Shown: piece after piece, positions 11,129 to 22,640 of the stretch
How the letters are laid out: each line of letters opens with the position of its first letter
How positions within the stretch are numbered: position 1 is the stretch's first letter
Assembly: GCA_024734495.1 (NCBI GenBank)
Contig: JALMQS010000055.1
Location: 11,503,340-11,567,339, forward strand
Direction of reading: 5' to 3'
Source of the DNA: Forficula auricularia
Lineage: Eukaryota; Arthropoda; Insecta; Dermaptera; Forficulidae
Length of the DNA: 64,000 nucleotides
The notes under the pieces: model-generated
What the model was told of the DNA's origin: nothing
What the model saw: only the letters and a program-made list of their open reading frames with translations
Database searches by the model: none
Made by a program: the position numbers and the translations under genes

Positions 11129-11296
11129 GAATTTAAATTTTAAGGTAAAAAATCTAAGATTTTAGTAGAAATATTTTTACATTGCATATCAGGAGGCTAA
11201 CAAGCCCGGCAAGCGTGTAGTAGATGAAACACTCTGATATACAATGTAAAAATATTTCTACTCAAATCTTAGATTTTTACCTTAAAATTTAAATTC
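11129..11296. repeat. Foldback element, 63-bp arms
   Basis: Arms 11129-11192 and 11234-11296 (GAATTTAAATTTTAAGG ... CCTTAAAATTTAAATTC) are almost identical inverted copies. They enclose a GC-richer spacer of about 41 bp (GCTAACAAGCCCGGCAAGCG). Whether it is a MITE, snap-back debris or a hairpin-RNA source cannot be decided by eye. Confidence 0.8.
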
Positions 11297-11684
11297 TTTC
11301 TAGATATGATTTTCGCTATCTTCGATTCTTGTTCCAATAAAAAAATAAAGAACTGCCACAGGTGTTAAGAATCATCCTGTATACTTATATATTTAGATAT
11401 AGAAAAAGTCTAAATTAATTAATGACTATTAATTTAATTTCTTATTCTAAAGAATAAATTTATCTTCCTATGTGGTTAATCTTGATAAACCTCTCTCAAC
11501 TATTAAACCAATGAATCAGCTGAAGAAAATATTTTTAAAATTTACAAATGATTAATTATGACAAAATGATCTTCTCCCTGAATCGATTTATAAAATGAAG
11601 GATGTTTTCAGCTACTATGATTGATGTTGATTTTGGTTTTAATTTATTTATTTGATTTCCAATTCGACTTCCTTGTTTACTTAG

Positions 11685-11763
11685 CGAATGCAAAGACGGC
11701 GTCTGCGAAGGCACCAGCTTTATGTTCTACTGCAAGTGGTTTAGTGTGTCTAACGGGCATTAA
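11685..11763 (+). CDS. Possible exon of a Cys-rich secreted protein
   Basis: A pyrimidine-rich stretch ending TTGTTTACTTAG looks like a splice acceptor. After it, in phase 1, the frame reads ECKDGVCEGTSFMFYC then KWFSVSNGH before a TAA at 11761. Three cysteines in 16 residues, aromatic residues and GC-rich codons in strongly AT-rich surroundings suggest real coding DNA. The spacing is vaguely like Cys-rich modules in arthropod extracellular proteases, but no family is claimed. Without an in-frame donor before the stop, it is a terminal exon, a broken exon or chance. The minus strand is also open over this stretch. Confidence 0.3.
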
Positions 11764-12483
11764 AGTTTCCGCGCTTGTCCTATAGGTACTTAGATGATTG
11801 TCCGATAATGTGTGTGTGGATTATCTCGTCTTTTATTCATTTTACTTGTTTTTTTAAGTGAATTTTTTAAAATTTTAGCAATAATTAAATATAATAAAAT
11901 GTATATTTGATTTATATTTTAAAATATTATCATTAATATTTTTCTGGGACTTTTAAATGGTTAAAACATCGAATAACAGTTCATAAGGAATTCAGAAATA
12001 TAAACAAAATTGCATATGTAGCTTTTATTTATTTAAATCTTAAGAGGACTCTCAGAATTTTAAATATTGTAAAGAATTTACAAATCATTGTCATATTTTA
12101 AAATATTGACATATAAATATTGTGAATATAAATATTATTTCGACTAAAAACTGTTACTCATTCTTTTGTTCGTGAATATTTATTTGACTAGTTGCATTTA
12201 AAAATATTTTCTTTACCCAGTATACTTGACGAGTTTTGCTGCCTCAGGACCCAAGAATTGACTCAAAAATTTTCCCCCTTTATTCATATTTAGAAATGTC
12301 AGAAAAAGTTTGGAGAAAAGTCATATTCATGTTTAATTATTTTCTATCCAACCGAATTATGATTTCAACGATAAATAAAGAACGGAAAGTTCTGCTGCCA
12401 AAATGTATTATCAAGATGAAGGACGGATTAGTTTTTGGGATTTCTAGCTTTTAACTTGCGCTTTAAATGCAAAAAATTAGAAA
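11764..12483. other. Unannotated AT-rich stretch
   Basis: The 72-codon plus frame at 12236-12454 has no recognisable domain and lacks clear splice signals; it is treated as chance. Confidence 0.45.
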
Positions 12484-12765
12484 AATAAACTGATGTGGCC
12501 ATCCACATGACGTTACCATACGCCTGGTCCCTATCTTATATTTAATATATAATAAAATCATTTATAATCATTTAGGGGGAGGGGGTCAAAAATGAAAGTC
12601 TAGGCCTATGGACCAAACTTAGTATGGTCCAAAGATAGAATAGATTTTCATTTTTTGGCCTCCCTAATTTTGGGCAGTTAGTTTTTGAATTTTTAGTCTT
12701 CTAGGGTCTAGATTTTCATTTTTGAACACCCCCTACCCAATTTTGGCCCCAGAAAAAAATAATTA
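12484..12765 (+). repeat. Family B repeat, 5' part
   Basis: Shares AACTGATGTGGCCATCCACA, CGTTACCATACGCCTGG, TTTATAATCATTTAGGGG and GGGCAGTTAGTTTTTGAATT with other copies. It stops after ATTTTGGCCCC, so the 3' half is missing. Confidence 0.7.
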
Positions 12766-14080
12766 GTACTCCAAGAAGAACATCTTGCATCCTTATCATA
12801 AAATAAAAAAATAAATAATTTGATTGCAAAGAAATGTTGTTATGTTTGGAAATTTGTTTATCTTCTTCTCTTAAGTTTACCGTATTGAATTGAGTGTTAC
12901 TTCATTAGTATTAGGTATGCTAAAAATATCGTTTTTTCTTTAAAATTTTCACTTAATACTCCATCGTTCTCTTTCCCCAATTGAAAATTAATACTTCATA
13001 CTTTATTCATTAAATTTTTTAATAAATTTTTGATCAAACTTGAGTATGTTTTATGTTTTAAAAATTAACACACCTGTTACTAAAATGATCCGTATAATAA
13101 AATAACAAGTTTTTGTTTCTCCAGGATCTTCATTCATAAATCTCTAATAAAACATCTCTCCTAAAAAATATTAAAAAAACTTAATAACCAATTGTTCAAA
13201 TGAAATTCTTAATGAAAAAAAATTGCCTTAATTTCAATAAGACATAAGAAAGAAGAAGATGGAAAAACTACAAAGAAACAAAACAACTTGCGCATAGTTG
13301 AAATTCTTTCACCTCATGTCGGTTTCTTATTAAAGCTGATAAATGATGCTTGTTTTTTTTCAGTTTTCCAAGTGTTTAGCTGATACCTTTTGATAATTGC
13401 ATATTGGATTGACATCCTGCCCCTCTAACGGTTTTCTTATTCAATTAACTCGTTTAATTAGAAAAATATTTATGCATCCACACGATCTTATTTTACATAA
13501 TATATCGCAGTAGAAAATCGATAGAAGTCTATGGTTATTAGTTTTACTTAACAAAGACATTATTTAATAGATATTCCTTTTATTTTATTTCTTTATAAAC
13601 ACTACGAATAATAAATAGAAATGTCAATTGATTGGTTTCTTTTCTTTCATTTTAATTTCCTATTACAATAAACTTCCCGCATTATGAAAGAATATTTATT
13701 AATGAATTCAATTAAAATAATTAACTTCCTGAATAATTAAAAGAATTCAAAAAGTGCACTAACTATAGATAGTATATTCATTTTTTAATTAAAAACATAT
13801 GCTCAATCTTAGGGTCAATGATTTTCTCAACATTTGAAAAATGCACAAGCTATATTTATTTTTTTCTCAATTTTAAACCAGACGTTGTCTAGTTGAAGCT
13901 TTGTTGAAGAATATGAGAAACTGAAAAAACTAGAACTTCAGTCAATGCAAATCAATTCCTACATATTGATGAATTATAAGATTATTTTTTTATGTTTTGA
14001 CCCTTCTGACTGACGAGAAACTTTTACTTGTTCCTATGTTTTCTGAAGTGTTACAAGAAATAGCATACAATTTTTTAATG
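12766..14080. other. Unannotated AT-rich stretch
   Basis: No gene, RNA or recognisable element is seen in this 1.3 kb. Confidence 0.5.
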
Positions 14081-14142
14081 GAGATTTGATAAAGAGGCAT
14101 CCCAAGGATAATAAATAATCCAAATAAAATTTATTGGAAAGT
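14081..14142 (+). repeat. Short dispersed repeat, copy 2 of 2
   Basis: GGAGATTTGA, then CATCCCAAGGATAATAA and an AAATTTATTGG end, matching the repeat at 1-65. Confidence 0.35.
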
Positions 14143-14455
14143 CTTTTTTTAGTATTTAAAAAACTGGCGTTTAGCACAATTTTTACTTGTTCAGGGCTTG
14201 AAAGGGTTAACGAGTGAACCTTGTAACCAGCTACTTCTTGACTCTTTTAATAGTGCCTATTTAGTGTTATTATTTTAGGAACATAGAAATCGCTATGAGT
14301 CCTGAGGCCCGCACTGACCGAAATTAAACCAGGGTTTAATTTATTGTGCCAAAATAAGCAGATTCACCCATCTTATTAAATTTAATTTAAAATATGTTTA
14401 ATAAACTTAGTAAGTTAATGTCGAAACATAGACATAGAATATTTTAATTGAAAAG

Positions 14456-14580
14456 TTTTTGTTTTGCCGAGAGTAGCAGAGTTGTTGATTCACAAAGAGA
14501 AACAAAGAGGTTGTCCTCTGCTTGATGCAAATAAACATACACACATATATCATCTCGATACTGCTCTATACTTGAATCAA
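14456..14580 (+). repeat. Family E repeat, left-end fragment
   Basis: GAGAGTAGCAGAGTTGTTGA, then GGTTGTCCTCTGCTTGATGC and AAATAAACATACAC. The same end is found at 31735, 46672, 48739 and, reversed, at about 32585-32660. The 68-codon plus frame here is the repeat, not a gene. Confidence 0.65.
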
Positions 14581-15655
14581 GAATTACGCGTGATAAGCCT
14601 CTTTAGTAGAGGGATTATTGACTATCTCATTAGAGCGAATTTAATGGTAGATTCTTCGAAAAATGGATGATGCGGAAATGGCTTTACGATGGAGAGCTAA
14701 AAAAAGACATCAACTTCTGTTTATCTCTTAGAAAAATGAATTTTGAAAATTTTTTAATTTTTTGATATCTTTAAAAAAACTAGCTGAATTAAAAAGCCTC
14801 CGGTGTTTTCCATTTATACCTTATCATTATTATATCTTTAAATAAAACAGGTCTCCAATGAAAAAATTGTTTGAATAATTCCATGGGATTTTTATCGAAT
14901 TTCTGCTGCTGTATCTAAAAATATATTTTTATATTTATTTTGCGCATCTCATCACATTTTTCACAATGCTAGAATTACTGACCGTAAAAGTATAGGCTCA
15001 CCATATTTTACTTGAAAAAAACTTTTCTATATCCTTTTTTAGATTTTTCTAAATTATAACTTTTGTTTGATTCATTTAAGAATAAAAAAAGAAAAAGAAA
15101 ACTATTTTTTTTTTTATACAAGTTGGGGTTCGAAGTGTGAAATAAGCGAAGAGAGGAGCTTTTCTACATTCTGGCCTGTAAAAATAATTCTATTTTTGTT
15201 TTTGAATCATATATAAAATTATTGGGGCATTCAAGAATAAATAAGATTTAGGTAGGGATTTGAAAAGTAAGTAATTTGAAAGTCTATTTCGGACTATAAT
15301 ATTTTTTCCGCGGATTGAAGAATAAAAAAAATAAAATTCCGAAATTTTAATTTTTAAGTAAGTTAGCTATGGGGGTTTGAAATAAATAAGGAAAAAAATT
15401 TCAAACTATACCCAAAAACAGTGGTGTTATAGAATTTTTTTAGATACAAATTTCTACTATATTTTGGTGTAGAAATCAGAATATTATTCAATAATATCAA
15501 TGGAATTTCTAAAATTAAATTTCGCAGACCTGAGTAATTATTTTAATTTAAGAAATTCATAATCATTCTTAATCTTTGCCTTTGATAAAATCCTTTTATA
15601 AATTAGTTAAGGTAATTTAATTTATATGCCAACTTGGTTTTTTATGACATATTCA
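14581..15655. other. Unannotated AT-rich stretch
   Basis: No recognisable content. Confidence 0.5.
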
Positions 15656-15657
15656 AC

Positions 15658-15770
15658 TTAATGCACTCGCATCACACTTAGGTGTACTGAGCACTTGACA
15701 TTTCTGGATTTCTGCTGAGAAATTCCAAATACTCAATATTCTCAAGTGTGTGCGAGTGAATTAAATCGAA
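15658..15770. repeat. Short inverted-repeat element
   Basis: Ends TTAATGCACTCGCATCACAC and, as reverse complement, TTAATTCACTCGCACACAC face each other across about 110 bp. A smaller hairpin (TGGATTTCTG...AGAAATTCCA) lies inside. It looks like a tiny MITE, with no clear TSD. Confidence 0.45.
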
Positions 15771-15991
15771 TTTAATATTAGATACCATCAAACTACCAAG
15801 ATACCTGTTTTTATGCTCTATCATCATAGATAACCAATATCTAGTGACACTACTATTTTATTAATAATAAAAATATATATATTTTTTATTGTTATAATAA
15901 ATTTTCTTCAACAATCTTATTTTTCACTGTCGTTATATGTGAATAACAATATGTCCACATCTTACATGTAATTTTTTTATAGATTGCAAAA

Positions 15992-16231
15992 ATGTCAATC
16001 GGTTCGAGTGGACCTCACGGTATAAATCCTAACGGATCTTCATGTATTCAATTGCGACGTCTATCCCGATACATTCATTTAATCTTGACAAAAGAATATT
16101 TCGTAGAATTATTCCGCAATCTTAAATTAAGAAAAGCCTCTTCTCTTGTTGTTCGACGTTTTTTACTTCATCTTGATCAATTGAAATCCCTGTATTGTTG
16201 TTGGATATTTTTTATTATCTTGACTTTTTAA
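15992..16231 (+). CDS. Unrecognised 79-codon open frame, possible exon
   Basis: A TTTTTTTATAG acceptor-like string ends just before the ATG (GCAAAAATG). The frame begins MSIGSSGPHGINPNGSSC, continues with a basic, leucine-rich middle (LRRLSRYIHLI, ...LFRNLKLRKASS) and ends in a hydrophobic WIFFIILTF tail. Codon third positions are mixed rather than uniformly A/T, unlike chance frames nearby. No family is recognised and no neighbouring exon is seen. It could be a terminal exon, a TE fragment or chance. Confidence 0.25.
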   Translation: MSIGSSGPHGINPNGSSCIQLRRLSRYIHLILTKEYFVELFRNLKLRKASSLVVRRFLLHLDQLKSLYCCWIFFIILTF

Positions 16232-17275
16232 CCGATATCGCCTATACAAGTAAATCTTTTACGAGAATTAATAACAAAAAACAAATTTGAACTTTTTTAC
16301 ATAAATAAATCATCATCAGCATGTAAAGTGTTAATAAGATACTAAAAGTTCCATAATACTCTCGTAATAGGCATTGTTCTTTTTCTAAATATAAACATGA
16401 CTAAAGCTATAGAGAATTTTTTAATTTTTTTTATAACGGAATATTAGGTTAATGTGAGAAACTTATAATTATCTGGAACAATAATCTATTTGAGGCTAAT
16501 GTTTTAAATATGTTCGTCAGTGCATAAAATTTCTGCAAAAGACGGGAAATGAGATCCGCACCTTTTGAGAATCATGTACTAAATGGTAAACTCAGTTAAT
16601 TTCACTTTAAGTTATTATAATTTTGTTTAGACTATTGGGCAAAAGGGTATCATACATTTGTTGAATTAATAAGGAATAAATTAAAACTTGTGTCTTCTTA
16701 ATATTTTAATTGAATATGTGCAATTAGATTCGAAGGCCTTAAATTTACTTTCAGTTTGATTTTAATATATCAACTAGATATTTAATAATTTTAGTCAAAA
16801 TTTAATTTACCTATAGTAATTCTTTATTTAGGTAGAAAGTAAGATGAAATATAAAAATGTCTTCAAAATATCGAATTCGAGTTTTAATTGGAAATGCAAA
16901 TTTTGGTTATTATAATAAGACTATTTTCAGACATCTGTCTTTTAGCATTACCTATATTTCAAAAACATTGAATCTCAGAAAAATAAATTTTTAAAATTAA
17001 GTTAGTTATCAGCTGAAAATATGACAGCAAGGTTTTGATTTAAATTGGTTCAGTAAAATAACCCCTTTACTTTAGATGCTTGTTTTCATAATTTTTTCAA
17101 AAATCTTTAACTATTTTCTTAAATTTTCATAATTTGTCATAAATCACAAAGTTACCTTTGGTAGTTTAAGTTTCAAAGAAGAAGATTTTTAATGTTTTAA
17201 AACGTGATAAGTGAAAGTCACAAGTAAGCACTAAAAGAATAGAGTAAGTTACTATATAATTAGATCACTGGAGGA
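16232..17275. other. Unannotated AT-rich stretch
   Basis: No recognisable gene or element. Confidence 0.5.
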
Positions 17276-17279
17276 CTAA

Positions 17280-17330
17280 CACCTTGAGGCCCGGGGCGAG
17301 CAAATATAGATCCTCTTTTTTTTAATAAAA
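17280..17330 (+). mobile_element. Possible hAT remnant
   Basis: ACCTTGAGGCCCGGGGCGAG followed by CAAATATAGATCC resembles the subterminal GGCCCGGGGC block of degenerate hAT elements. No ends or TSD are visible. Confidence 0.2.
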
Positions 17331-17734
17331 AAAAATTAAAAGAATGTCAAAAATAACAGAATAATATAATGTACACAATATAAAATATTAGCGTAATAAA
17401 TTTGTTACAGCGCTGGGAAAAGGTGGTCGCTTTTAAAATGCTTTCTGTAGAGGTCGCGAAGTTTCGGCTTTTCAAGATCAGAAGGTTGTGCTGCTAGAAA
17501 GAACTTAAGGAGATATCAAAGAATCATTGGGAAGCTGAAACTTGGCAAAATAATGCATGTTATCAATTAAACATGAGTGGCTATATAAGTGTGTTCACTG
17601 TTCATAACATTAGCTATACAATGGTTTTAGAGATTTAGAGAATCGATTTTTATTTTATCGTAATGATTTGGAGCTTTTTGATTTAGATCTAGAACTTATA
17701 AATATCCCCCCCCCCAAAAAAAAAAAAAAAAAAA

Positions 17735-17835
17735 TATAGCCGACCAAGTAAGAGTTGAACCTTATATCTTTAAGATAAAATATTTAAGATATCAAATTTG
17801 TTTGAACCACCAAGGCACGCTCGTTTATGATAGTA
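17735..17835 (-). repeat. Degenerate tRNA-like sequence
   Basis: On the minus strand, GGTGGTTCAAACAAATTTGA resembles an A box and AGGTTCAACTCT a damaged B box, with GTCGGC beyond. On the plus side it directly follows a C10 and A20 tract. A SINE relic is more likely than a tRNA gene because both boxes carry mismatches and the arms do not pair well. Confidence 0.3.
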
Positions 17836-18009
17836 GCGTTAAGATTTTGACTGAATACATTTTTAATGAAAATTGTACAGTCTAAAATTATACATGATTA
17901 ATACTTGAAATGGTTCCAGTATCAGGTGCTAATAATTAGATGATAATTTAGATATTACTGTGGTATAAAACACATCTATTTTCTACTTATTCACTCACTT
18001 TGCACCTGT

Positions 18010-18275
18010 CACTTGTAACCTTTCTACTTACCATTGCATCTTTCGCCATCTCATGCAGTCGGCGATCCTCAATCTGTTATTTCTAGAAGATCGGAATTTT
18101 TCTCTAGCTCATCCGACCACCTTAGCTTGGTCCACTTAGAGGTCTCGTTATTGTTGGCCGACCTCTCTCTACCCTGCACATAATCCTAACCTCCGGCATT
18201 CTCGCCACGTGCCCCGCGCATTTAAATCTCCATGCTTTAGGTCGGCTGCTTTGCGTTGATTTCGGAGCTCACTGT
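18010..18275 (-). pseudogene. LINE reverse transcriptase C-terminal remnant
   Basis: The minus strand reads FKCAGHVARMPEVRIMCR followed by VERGRPTITRPL, then in a shifted frame KLRWSDELEKNSDLLEITD, and in another shift RIADCMRWRKMQW. GHVARM...GRP...RW is characteristic of the C-terminal tail of RTE/CR1-type non-LTR retrotransposon polyproteins. At least two frameshifts show it is dead. It is a short fragment; the catalytic YADD region is absent. Confidence 0.7.
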
Positions 18276-18353
18276 TAGATCTTGTTCGCAGAGTCTAGGA
18301 GGACTTTTATATTTAATAATAATTTCCCAAAAGTTAAGCAACAGTAGCGCGGA

Positions 18354-18734
18354 TTAAAGTGGGTGACCCTTTTCAGACGCTGCTGGGATTTTTACAACCA
18401 TTCCAATCCCATTCGTGTTACATGCATCCACATTCCATTTAAATGTATCAGGAAGGCCTAAAGGGAGAGCTTGTGAGTTGCGACTCTGTACCTTTTCTAG
18501 AAACCCAACTGCTACAATCTTTAAGTGTATATTAAGGCATTGACAGTAAAGGCAGAAGCTGGAAAATAATAATAAAAATATAAGGAAATATATATTTTGT
18601 CTTTTTGTGCTTTTTTTAAATTTATGCATATACATAGATTCTTTTATATATTTTGCATAATAGAATAACTGATCAAAGCAAATTTTCCACCATAAGGTCA
18701 TAAGGTATGTTTCAATATTTATTGTACTATCCAC
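18354..18734 (-). CDS. Unrecognised 126-codon open frame
   Basis: This is among the longest frames in the window. It has a hydrophobic stretch (YFLIFLLLFSSFCLYC) in the middle. Its end, LPDTFKWNVDACNTNGIG, loosely recalls the first strand of RNase H-like domains. It lies just upstream, on the same strand, of the LINE remnant at 18010-18275. Base composition matches the background in the first half and is GC-richer in the last 40 codons. A degraded retroelement piece is possible; a host gene is not supported. Confidence 0.2.
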   Translation of the reverse strand: MDSTINIETYLMTLWWKICFDQLFYYAKYIKESMYMHKFKKSTKRQNIYFLIFLLLFSSFCLYCQCLNIHLKIVAVGFLEKVQSRNSQALPLGLPDTFKWNVDACNTNGIGMVVKIPAASEKGHPL

Positions 18735-19584
18735 TTCCTACTCTTTATCTGCGTCCATCTTCTTTTTATTTCTATTCGATCTTTTCTCTAAGAAACGGAT
18801 AGTTAAAGAGAATCCTAGACAGAGAAAGAAATAAAGAGATTAGAATGGATGCATAATGATCATCTTTCGGAGATGAGAGGATTCATAAAAGGGAGGCGAC
18901 TCGTTAAAGGTCGGCTACCGGGTTTTCGATCAAAAAACACGATAATTATCTTAAGAGATTTGTGCTATAGCTATAACGGTCACAACGGACAATGAGACCT
19001 AATTAATTGATAAAATTGATCACGATTTCAATAAGAATATTAAATAAAAAAATTGATAATAAAGGAGAATACAATAAATTTCATATGAATCTATAGTGAA
19101 ATTAATTGGATTCTTATTGAATGTTTTATTTAAAACGGTGTCGATTTGAATTATATATCGGTATTCTATTCATTGGTGAATTTCAACCCTTAACAATCAT
19201 AACCGTTATAAATTTATAAACACATATATTATCTAGAGTCTGCGGAGGGCGACGCGACGGGATCTGATCTCAACTTAGAATGATTTATCTCGAATATTCA
19301 TAGAATTAATCTTGATTCTAGTTCGATCACTAAGTATATCTTCGTCTCTATCTTTATGATGTTTTTCATAACAATATTTCAAATGTTAATAGCATATATT
19401 TTTATTTATTTTTAACCCGGAAAGAAACCAATAGCGTCATTAGATATCATTACATTGATCATATTATTTTTATTATTGACGAAAATCACGATAGCCGTGA
19501 TGTCTCTTCGAGATATATAAAATTAATTGTTTTGATTATTTTTGTTCATCGATTAAATTAATAAAGTTAGTTGTTGTAGGGAAA
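18735..19584. other. Unannotated AT-rich stretch
   Basis: No recognisable gene or element. Confidence 0.5.
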
Positions 19585-19682
19585 TAAGGAAAATATGCAA
19601 ATAATTTTTATTTTTTCCCAACGTTTCGTCAACTTTGTTGACTTCCTCAGGAGCTCAAATAATTAATTTCCTTGCATATTTG
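19585..19682 (-). repeat. Hammerhead-like motif in an inverted-repeat unit
   Basis: Minus strand: CTGAGGA, spare A, GTCAAC, loop AAA, GTTGAC, GAAACGTT (about 19620-19650), then GGGAAAAAATAAAAA. The 6-bp stem is perfect. AAATATGCAA occurs inverted on both sides (19590s and 19672-19680), so the motif sits in the loop of a larger inverted repeat. Confidence 0.5.
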
Positions 19683-21888
19683 TCATTTTATCAATATTCC
19701 TTCTTAGCAGACATATCAGGCCAGTCATCAAACAGATTGAAAATATTTTTTTTTAAATTTATAAAATTAATAATTACCTGTAAAATCACCCTCTAATATC
19801 TAATGATAACCTTTAGAGCTTTAGTTAAAGAGGGGGGGGGGGCTTATTCTTATTTTATGTTTTTGTTCCTCGTTTAGTGGCCTTGATTTTCTCCAATAAG
19901 AATGTAAAATGTTGAATGACTGACTCTTGAGTCGTACACTGTAGGTAAAAACAATAATGAATTTATTTGTCGAGACTGATGACCTGGAAGTATTTTTTCA
20001 GGTTGGATCGTCCATAGTGAGATTAGAATTTTGGTTAAAATTTTTCTAGTGTGAGGATTTATCTCCCCCCCCCCCCCTTCTCGAAATTCTTTACTTCGTG
20101 CCGGTTCGTCAGTCCACAAAGAAATAACAGGATTTTTCTAAAATTCTACTGAAATATTTTGTTTTAATTTATTGTATCTCGAAGCGAACCTAGAGTTAAA
20201 TTGATTATCGGAGTTAACCAAGATATTCTGTTGATTTGAGTGGCAAACTCTTCACACAAGTCAAGAAAAAGCACTGTTAAAGGAGATAAGAAGATTTCTT
20301 CCTTAGTTGATCCTTTAAATCCTAAAAAAAGGGAATAGGCCCTTCAAAATGTCGTTTTTTAAGAGAATTGAAATTACGTTCTAATAAATTATTTTATTCG
20401 GAATTTGTGGTTTTCATTCTTCTGGCTGTATTTTTATCAATTCTCCATTTAATTAATTAGATAGTTAATTAAACCAAAAAATAAATTTCGAATAGTTTAT
20501 TAAGGCAAGCGAAGAAAGTCTTGATAAAGTTTTCATTTTTCTTCCAATTTTTATAAAATTCTCACATTTTTTTTATCAATTAAAAAAAAACTTCTGGATG
20601 AATGTCTAGTTGAATCGATAAAAAAGAAAATGGAAGGAAATCTTTCTACGATGATCCAATAAATCATTGTAGTTAGCCAAAGCTCTCTTAATAGAAATCA
20701 CACTGGAAAATGGCCGGCTTAATAAATCCTTCCAATCCAACCCCCGGAAATTGCTAAAGTTATAAAGCTCATTTATCCTTCTGATATACCTAAGACTCAG
20801 TTCCATCCTTATCATAAAAAAGTCATCATCAATGCTTACATAGGAGAACACATTTTTTGCAATCTATTCTGATTGATCAAATAAATCCTAAAAACGCGAT
20901 CCGAGTTCCTTCCTTATAAGGTTGTTTCTAATGAATAAGAGATCTTCGGACAGGTCCCGGGTACGTTCATTTCTAAATAGCCTTAACACTTATGAAAATC
21001 TAAGTATGTGCGAGAAAGAATAAAAGGAATAATAAATAAAAAGGAAGAAAAATTCTTGCGAATGCCGAGTCATTTGATGGTCAGCTGTAGAAACGAACGG
21101 TAGTTTCAAAAGCACACAGGAACAATCATGGATTAAATACTTTTGCCAAAAAAGTACTTATTAATAAAAATGTTAATATCAAATAAAATAATTTTCAATG
21201 TAATGAAAAATGAAAAAAAAATATATATAAAATTTTGGATGAAACATAATAAAAATGCTATTAAAAAACAAAACAAAAACATATCGCTAATTAATTACTT
21301 ATAGACCAACCAGTCAGCTTACCGGATGACCATCGAATTCATCAAAAATTTTCAATATGATTTTTTGGCTTATTTATTTTTATAAGTGTCTGATTCTCAA
21401 ACGCAGAGGAAAATCATTTTTATAAGTTTATGATATTTTCTGACTAGATTTCATACTCCTAATAAATCATTCATATGTAAGCTCATAGAAAGTTCTGGTA
21501 TCATAATATATTATTTCCAATAATTATTCAATTTTGGGCATTCTAACTTCAGAACTTTCAGATGCTGAAATTCTTTAAAAAAAATTATATTCAGAGTTCT
21601 TGGATGAATGAAAATAATGAGCTGAAATTTATTATGAAACTTTTTATTAATAATCTGAACCAAAATTCCTACTCACTAACTCAAAGCGTTCACTGCTGAA
21701 GAAATTGCCAAATACTAAAATTTGCAGAAAGCATGCAGAGTCCTAGAACTTGAAATTTTATCCTCCTCTTGAATTGTACGAGCATAAACGATAATCATTT
21801 GAGCGTTGAATTTAAAAAGTTGAAATTTGTATTTTATTTGATCAGATCCTAGGAAATTGGATAAATAAATTAATTCAGCGTTTTATAT
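19683..21888. other. AT-rich stretch with G and C homopolymers
   Basis: Contains a G tract near 19832 and a C tract near 20061. At 19976-20013, GACTGATGACCTG...CAGGTTGGATCGTCC looks like a decayed version of the CTGANGA-hairpin motif without its GAAA. The frames at 19874-20119 and 20606-20851 (minus) are unrecognised. Confidence 0.4.
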
Positions 21889-21953
21889 TGAATAAGATGG
21901 ACGTTTCGTCACTATATATTTGCGATTTATTCAGCGACTTATTCTACAACTCA
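21889..21953 (-). repeat. Hairpin/GAAACGTC motif with closing stem
   Basis: On the minus strand GAATAAG and CTTATTC pair at the ends. Inside lie TCGCTGAATAAATCGC and GTGACGAAACGTCC. CTGAATA replaces CTGANGA, so the core is degenerate, but GAAACGTC is intact and is followed by a run toward TTCAATATAAAA. Confidence 0.35.
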
Positions 21954-22379
21954 ATTATCTGATATTATTATACGAAACATTTTAAATTTATCTTATTTTT
22001 AAACTCATTAATTTTTCATTACAGTTAAAACAAAGAATCGCCGAAAGCACAATCAAATCTATTTGTAATTATTTTTTGTATTTTATATTCATGATCCATT
22101 TAAAATGTTAATTTTATTTAATTGTTACATTTTCGTAAAAAAGGATCAACATTTTTCTTGCATTTTCAACAAACCTTTGCTTTTATGAAGAACAAATTGT
22201 TTTAGTTGCCTTCAAGTGTTTTTAATACTATTATTGTACAAAATTTCAAATGATCATCGATATATTAATACATTACAATACAATGAATTTGATTATAATT
22301 TTAGTTATTTTAATTACTAAGTGAATACATTGTAATGATACCCCTAATTAACGGCAACCAGTCTGCCTTAATGCTAATC

Positions 22380-22500
22380 TACTCTTATTAAACGAGCAAA
22401 AATTCTAAATTTATTTATATATATATTTATATCTACTCTTATTAAACGAGCAAAAATTGTATATTTATTTATTTATTTATATATATTTATTTGTATCTTG
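22380..22500 (+). repeat. Direct duplication of CTACTCTTATTAAACGAGCA
   Basis: The 26-bp string occurs at about 22379-22404 and 22432-22457, each followed by (TTTA)n/(TA)n sequence. A dispersed insect repeat with TTAAACGAGCAA...TATATATA is the likely source. Further on, 22560-22640 (AAACTTGGCAC...CTTATTAATACA) resembles 63790-63840. Confidence 0.45.
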
Positions 22501-22640
22501 GTTCTATTTTGAAACTTTTGTTCTCTATAAATGTTTGCGATTTTGCAATTATTTTCTCTGCCAACGGCTTGAGGTAGAAAATTAAAACTTGGCACCACAA
22601 AGGTGCAGCTTATTAATACAAAATTTTCTCCAAATTTCAG

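Noticed and set aside
17735..17835. A second tRNA gene
   Set aside because: Both promoter boxes are degenerate and no cloverleaf forms.
18354..18734. RNase H domain
   Set aside because: FKWNVDACNTNGIG is only a loose match to the first strand and no further conserved acidic residues or motifs follow.
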